Positions 62,714 through 64,000 of a stretch of DNA of 64,000 nucleotides are shown in pieces. The DNA lies in NCBI RefSeq assembly GCF_001593385.1, contig NZ_LUVZ01000045.1:1-64000 (forward strand), in the 5' to 3' direction. Positions within the stretch are counted from its first letter, which is position 1. The number at the start of each line of letters is the position of its first letter. The notes beneath the pieces are model-generated. The model ran no database searches. It was not told the DNA's origin and saw only the letters and a list, made by a program, of their open reading frames with translations. The DNA comes from Chryseobacterium cucumeris (GTDB lineage Bacteria > Bacteroidota > Bacteroidia > Flavobacteriales > Weeksellaceae). The translations under genes were made by a program, and so were the position numbers.

Positions 62714-63164
62714 ACAGCATTTGGGTTTAGTAGGTCTACTTAAATGTACAAAATTTCTGCCAATCAGTGCTTCGTACTCTAGCCAATCTTCGAATCAATT
62801 TTGTTTTTCACACCCCATATTTCCCCTGCTGAGTGAAACGTCTTTGCGATCGATCTTACATTATCCATACATCTTTGTGAACTTTGCGTTACCATTAAGT
62901 TTTGGCTAAAGCCATAAATAAACTTTATTATTCAAGTGAGCTAAAGTCCACTTCTATTGAATATACTGCATAAAATCTCACATAAAAGTTGTCAGAAAAA
63001 ATTCATTTATTCACTATTCACCATCCACTTTCCCCCACTTTCTTTATTATATTTCTGAAATTGAACTTTTTAATAGAAATTACCTAAATAAAACATATAT
63101 TATAAACCGACAAATTTTAGTAAATTTGCAGACTTAATTAATCAACGATATTGAGATATTTACA
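62714..63164. repeat. Gene-free divergent region with dispersed palindromic element
   Basis: 450 bases between the M23 gene (minus) and ileS (plus). GGCTAAAGCC (62904-62913) and GTGAGCTAAAGTCCACTTCT (about 62936-62955), followed by ATTGAATA, repeat the pattern seen near 30958 and 700. The rest is A/T-rich with a -7-like box at 63121. No gene seen. Confidence 0.55.
63121..63128 (+). promoter_or_regulatory. Probable -7 box of ileS
   Basis: TAAATTTG matches TAnnTTTG, 36 bases before the ileS ATG. No TTG at the expected spacing upstream. Confidence 0.5.
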
Positions 63165-64000
63165 ATGAGCCAATTTAAAGAATACAAAAACCTCAACCTT
63201 ATTGACGTAGCAGAGAATGTAGCGGAATTTTGGAAACAAAATAAAACCTTCAATAAGAGTGTTGAGATTCGTCAGGGAAATCCTGAGTTTGTTTTTTATG
63301 AAGGTCCGCCTTCAGCAAACGGTATGCCTGGAATTCACCACGTAATGGCAAGAGCATTGAAAGATATTTTCTGCCGTTACCAGACTCAGAACGGAAAGCA
63401 GGTTTTCCGTAAAGCAGGCTGGGATACGCATGGTCTTCCTGTGGAACTGGGTGTAGAAAAAGAGTTAGGAATCACGAAAGAAGATATTGGCAAAAAAATC
63501 TCTATTGAAGACTATAACAAAGCTTGTCGTGAAGCCGTGATGCGTTATACCGATGTTTGGAATAACCTTACGGAAAAAATCGGATATTGGGTAGACCTTG
63601 ATGATCCGTACATCACGTACAAGTCAAAATATATGGAAACCGTTTGGTGGTTGTTGAAGCAGTTGTATAGCAAAGATTTGTTGTACAAAGGCTACACTAT
63701 CCAGCCTTACTCTCCAAAAGCAGGAACAGGACTTTCTTCTCACGAGCTGAATCAGCCCGGAACCTATCGTGATGTTTCGGACACAACGGTTGTGGCTCAG
63801 TTTAAAGTAAAGAAAGACTCTTCAGCATTGTTCAATGATGTTGACGGAGATGTTCATATCCTTGCATGGACGACCACCCCGTGGACACTTCCATCCAATA
63901 CGGCTCTTACCGTAGGGAGAGATATTGAATATGTTTTAGTTAAAACTTTCAATCAATATACATTTGAACCTGTAACAGTGGTTTTATCCAGCGTTCTTTT
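63165..64000 (+). CDS. ileS: Isoleucyl-tRNA synthetase, 5' part cut by the window end
   Basis: Charges tRNA-Ile with isoleucine. The first about 278 codons are present: MSQFKEYKNLNLIDVAENV, EGPPSANGMPGIHHVMAR containing the class I HIGH-type motif (GIHH), RKAGWDTHGLPVELGVEKE, and the editing-domain start LAWTTTPWTLPSNTAL. The reading frame is open to the last base of the window and the KMSKS motif lies beyond it. It is the N-terminus of an ordinary ileS, not a pseudogene, as far as can be seen. Confidence 0.95.
   Translation, partial: MSQFKEYKNLNLIDVAENVAEFWKQNKTFNKSVEIRQGNPEFVFYEGPPSANGMPGIHHVMARALKDIFCRYQTQNGKQVFRKAGWDTHGLPVELGVEKELGITKEDIGKKISIEDYNKACREAVMRYTDVWNNLTEKIGYWVDLDDPYITYKSKYMETVWWLLKQLYSKDLLYKGYTIQPYSPKAGTGLSSHELNQPGTYRDVSDTTVVAQFKVKKDSSALFNDVDGDVHILAWTTTPWTLPSNTALTVGRDIEYVLVKTFNQYTFEPVTVVLSSVL

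Noticed and set aside
62855..62870. TTATCCATA as a DnaA box
   Set aside because: A single one-mismatch match without a cluster or an AT-rich unwinding region is expected by chance.

Overview
The window is a stretch of a Bacteroidota chromosome, family Weeksellaceae, most like Chryseobacterium or a close relative. The support is low GC, promoters of the TTG-N17..23-TAnnTTTG type, porG-uppS-bamA-skp-skp gene order, a type IX secretion (T9SS) sorting domain, and a flexirubin-type pigment cluster. Species cannot be told from the sequence alone.

Left end (1-808): no gene. Three tandem minus-strand promoters point out of the window to the left, most likely towards an rRNA operon, followed by dispersed palindromic repeats. 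809-8342 (all minus): a secreted protein, rfbD and a hotdog thioesterase; then the envelope operon porG-uppS-bamA-skp-skp, closed by a strong terminator. 8511-15241 (minus): an exopolysaccharide operon with a tyrosine kinase/co-polymerase, an outer-membrane export lipoprotein, a WecA-like initiating transferase, a GT2 glycosyltransferase and an arginase-fold protein that has lost its metal ligands. 15389-17962: topA. 18238-21630: a large T9SS-secreted protein with two FISUMP-like modules. 21835-23983: two polytopic membrane proteins, one of EpsG type.

24177-60972 is the heart of the window: a flexirubin-type biosynthetic cluster in several blocks. The first plus-strand operon (24177-30809) makes the dialkylresorcinol part: a fused RND/MMPL exporter-PlsC acyltransferase, DarA, DarB and two hotdog proteins. 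A gene-free gap with a near-perfect parS site follows, then an M16 peptidase (minus) and a small HTH-like protein. The second plus operon (35017-47604) carries a BtrH-like transacylase, an ABC exporter, a thioesterase, ketosynthases, a half-ketosynthase, an ACP, a chain-length-factor-like protein, a polysaccharide deacetylase, LolA, a lipoprotein, a beta-barrel, a FabZ-like hotdog protein, a small secreted protein and a GT2-DUF2062 fusion. The minus block (47673-57595) has a hydrolase, a DUF1648 protein, a C45 acyltransferase, a CrtI-like FAD enzyme, an LpxL-like acyltransferase, an ACP, FabF, FabG and an aromatic ammonia lyase. A divergent flavin halogenase-like gene (57694) and an adenylate-forming ligase (60972 start) complete it.

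Working model (family knowledge plus context): the ammonia lyase makes a 4-coumarate-type starter, the ligase activates it, and the ACPs, ketosynthases, FabG and hotdog dehydratases extend it to an aryl polyene. The halogenase-like flavoenzyme may decorate the ring. DarB and DarA make the dialkylresorcinol, and one of several acyltransferases joins the two as an ester. LolA, the lipoprotein, the beta-barrel and the MMPL protein probably move the pigment to the outer membrane. The most striking sequence-level observation is that the FabZ catalytic His and Glu are split between different hotdog proteins of the cluster.

The right end (61025-64000) holds an M23 peptidase, a 450-base gene-free divergent region and the 5' part of ileS, cut by the window edge.
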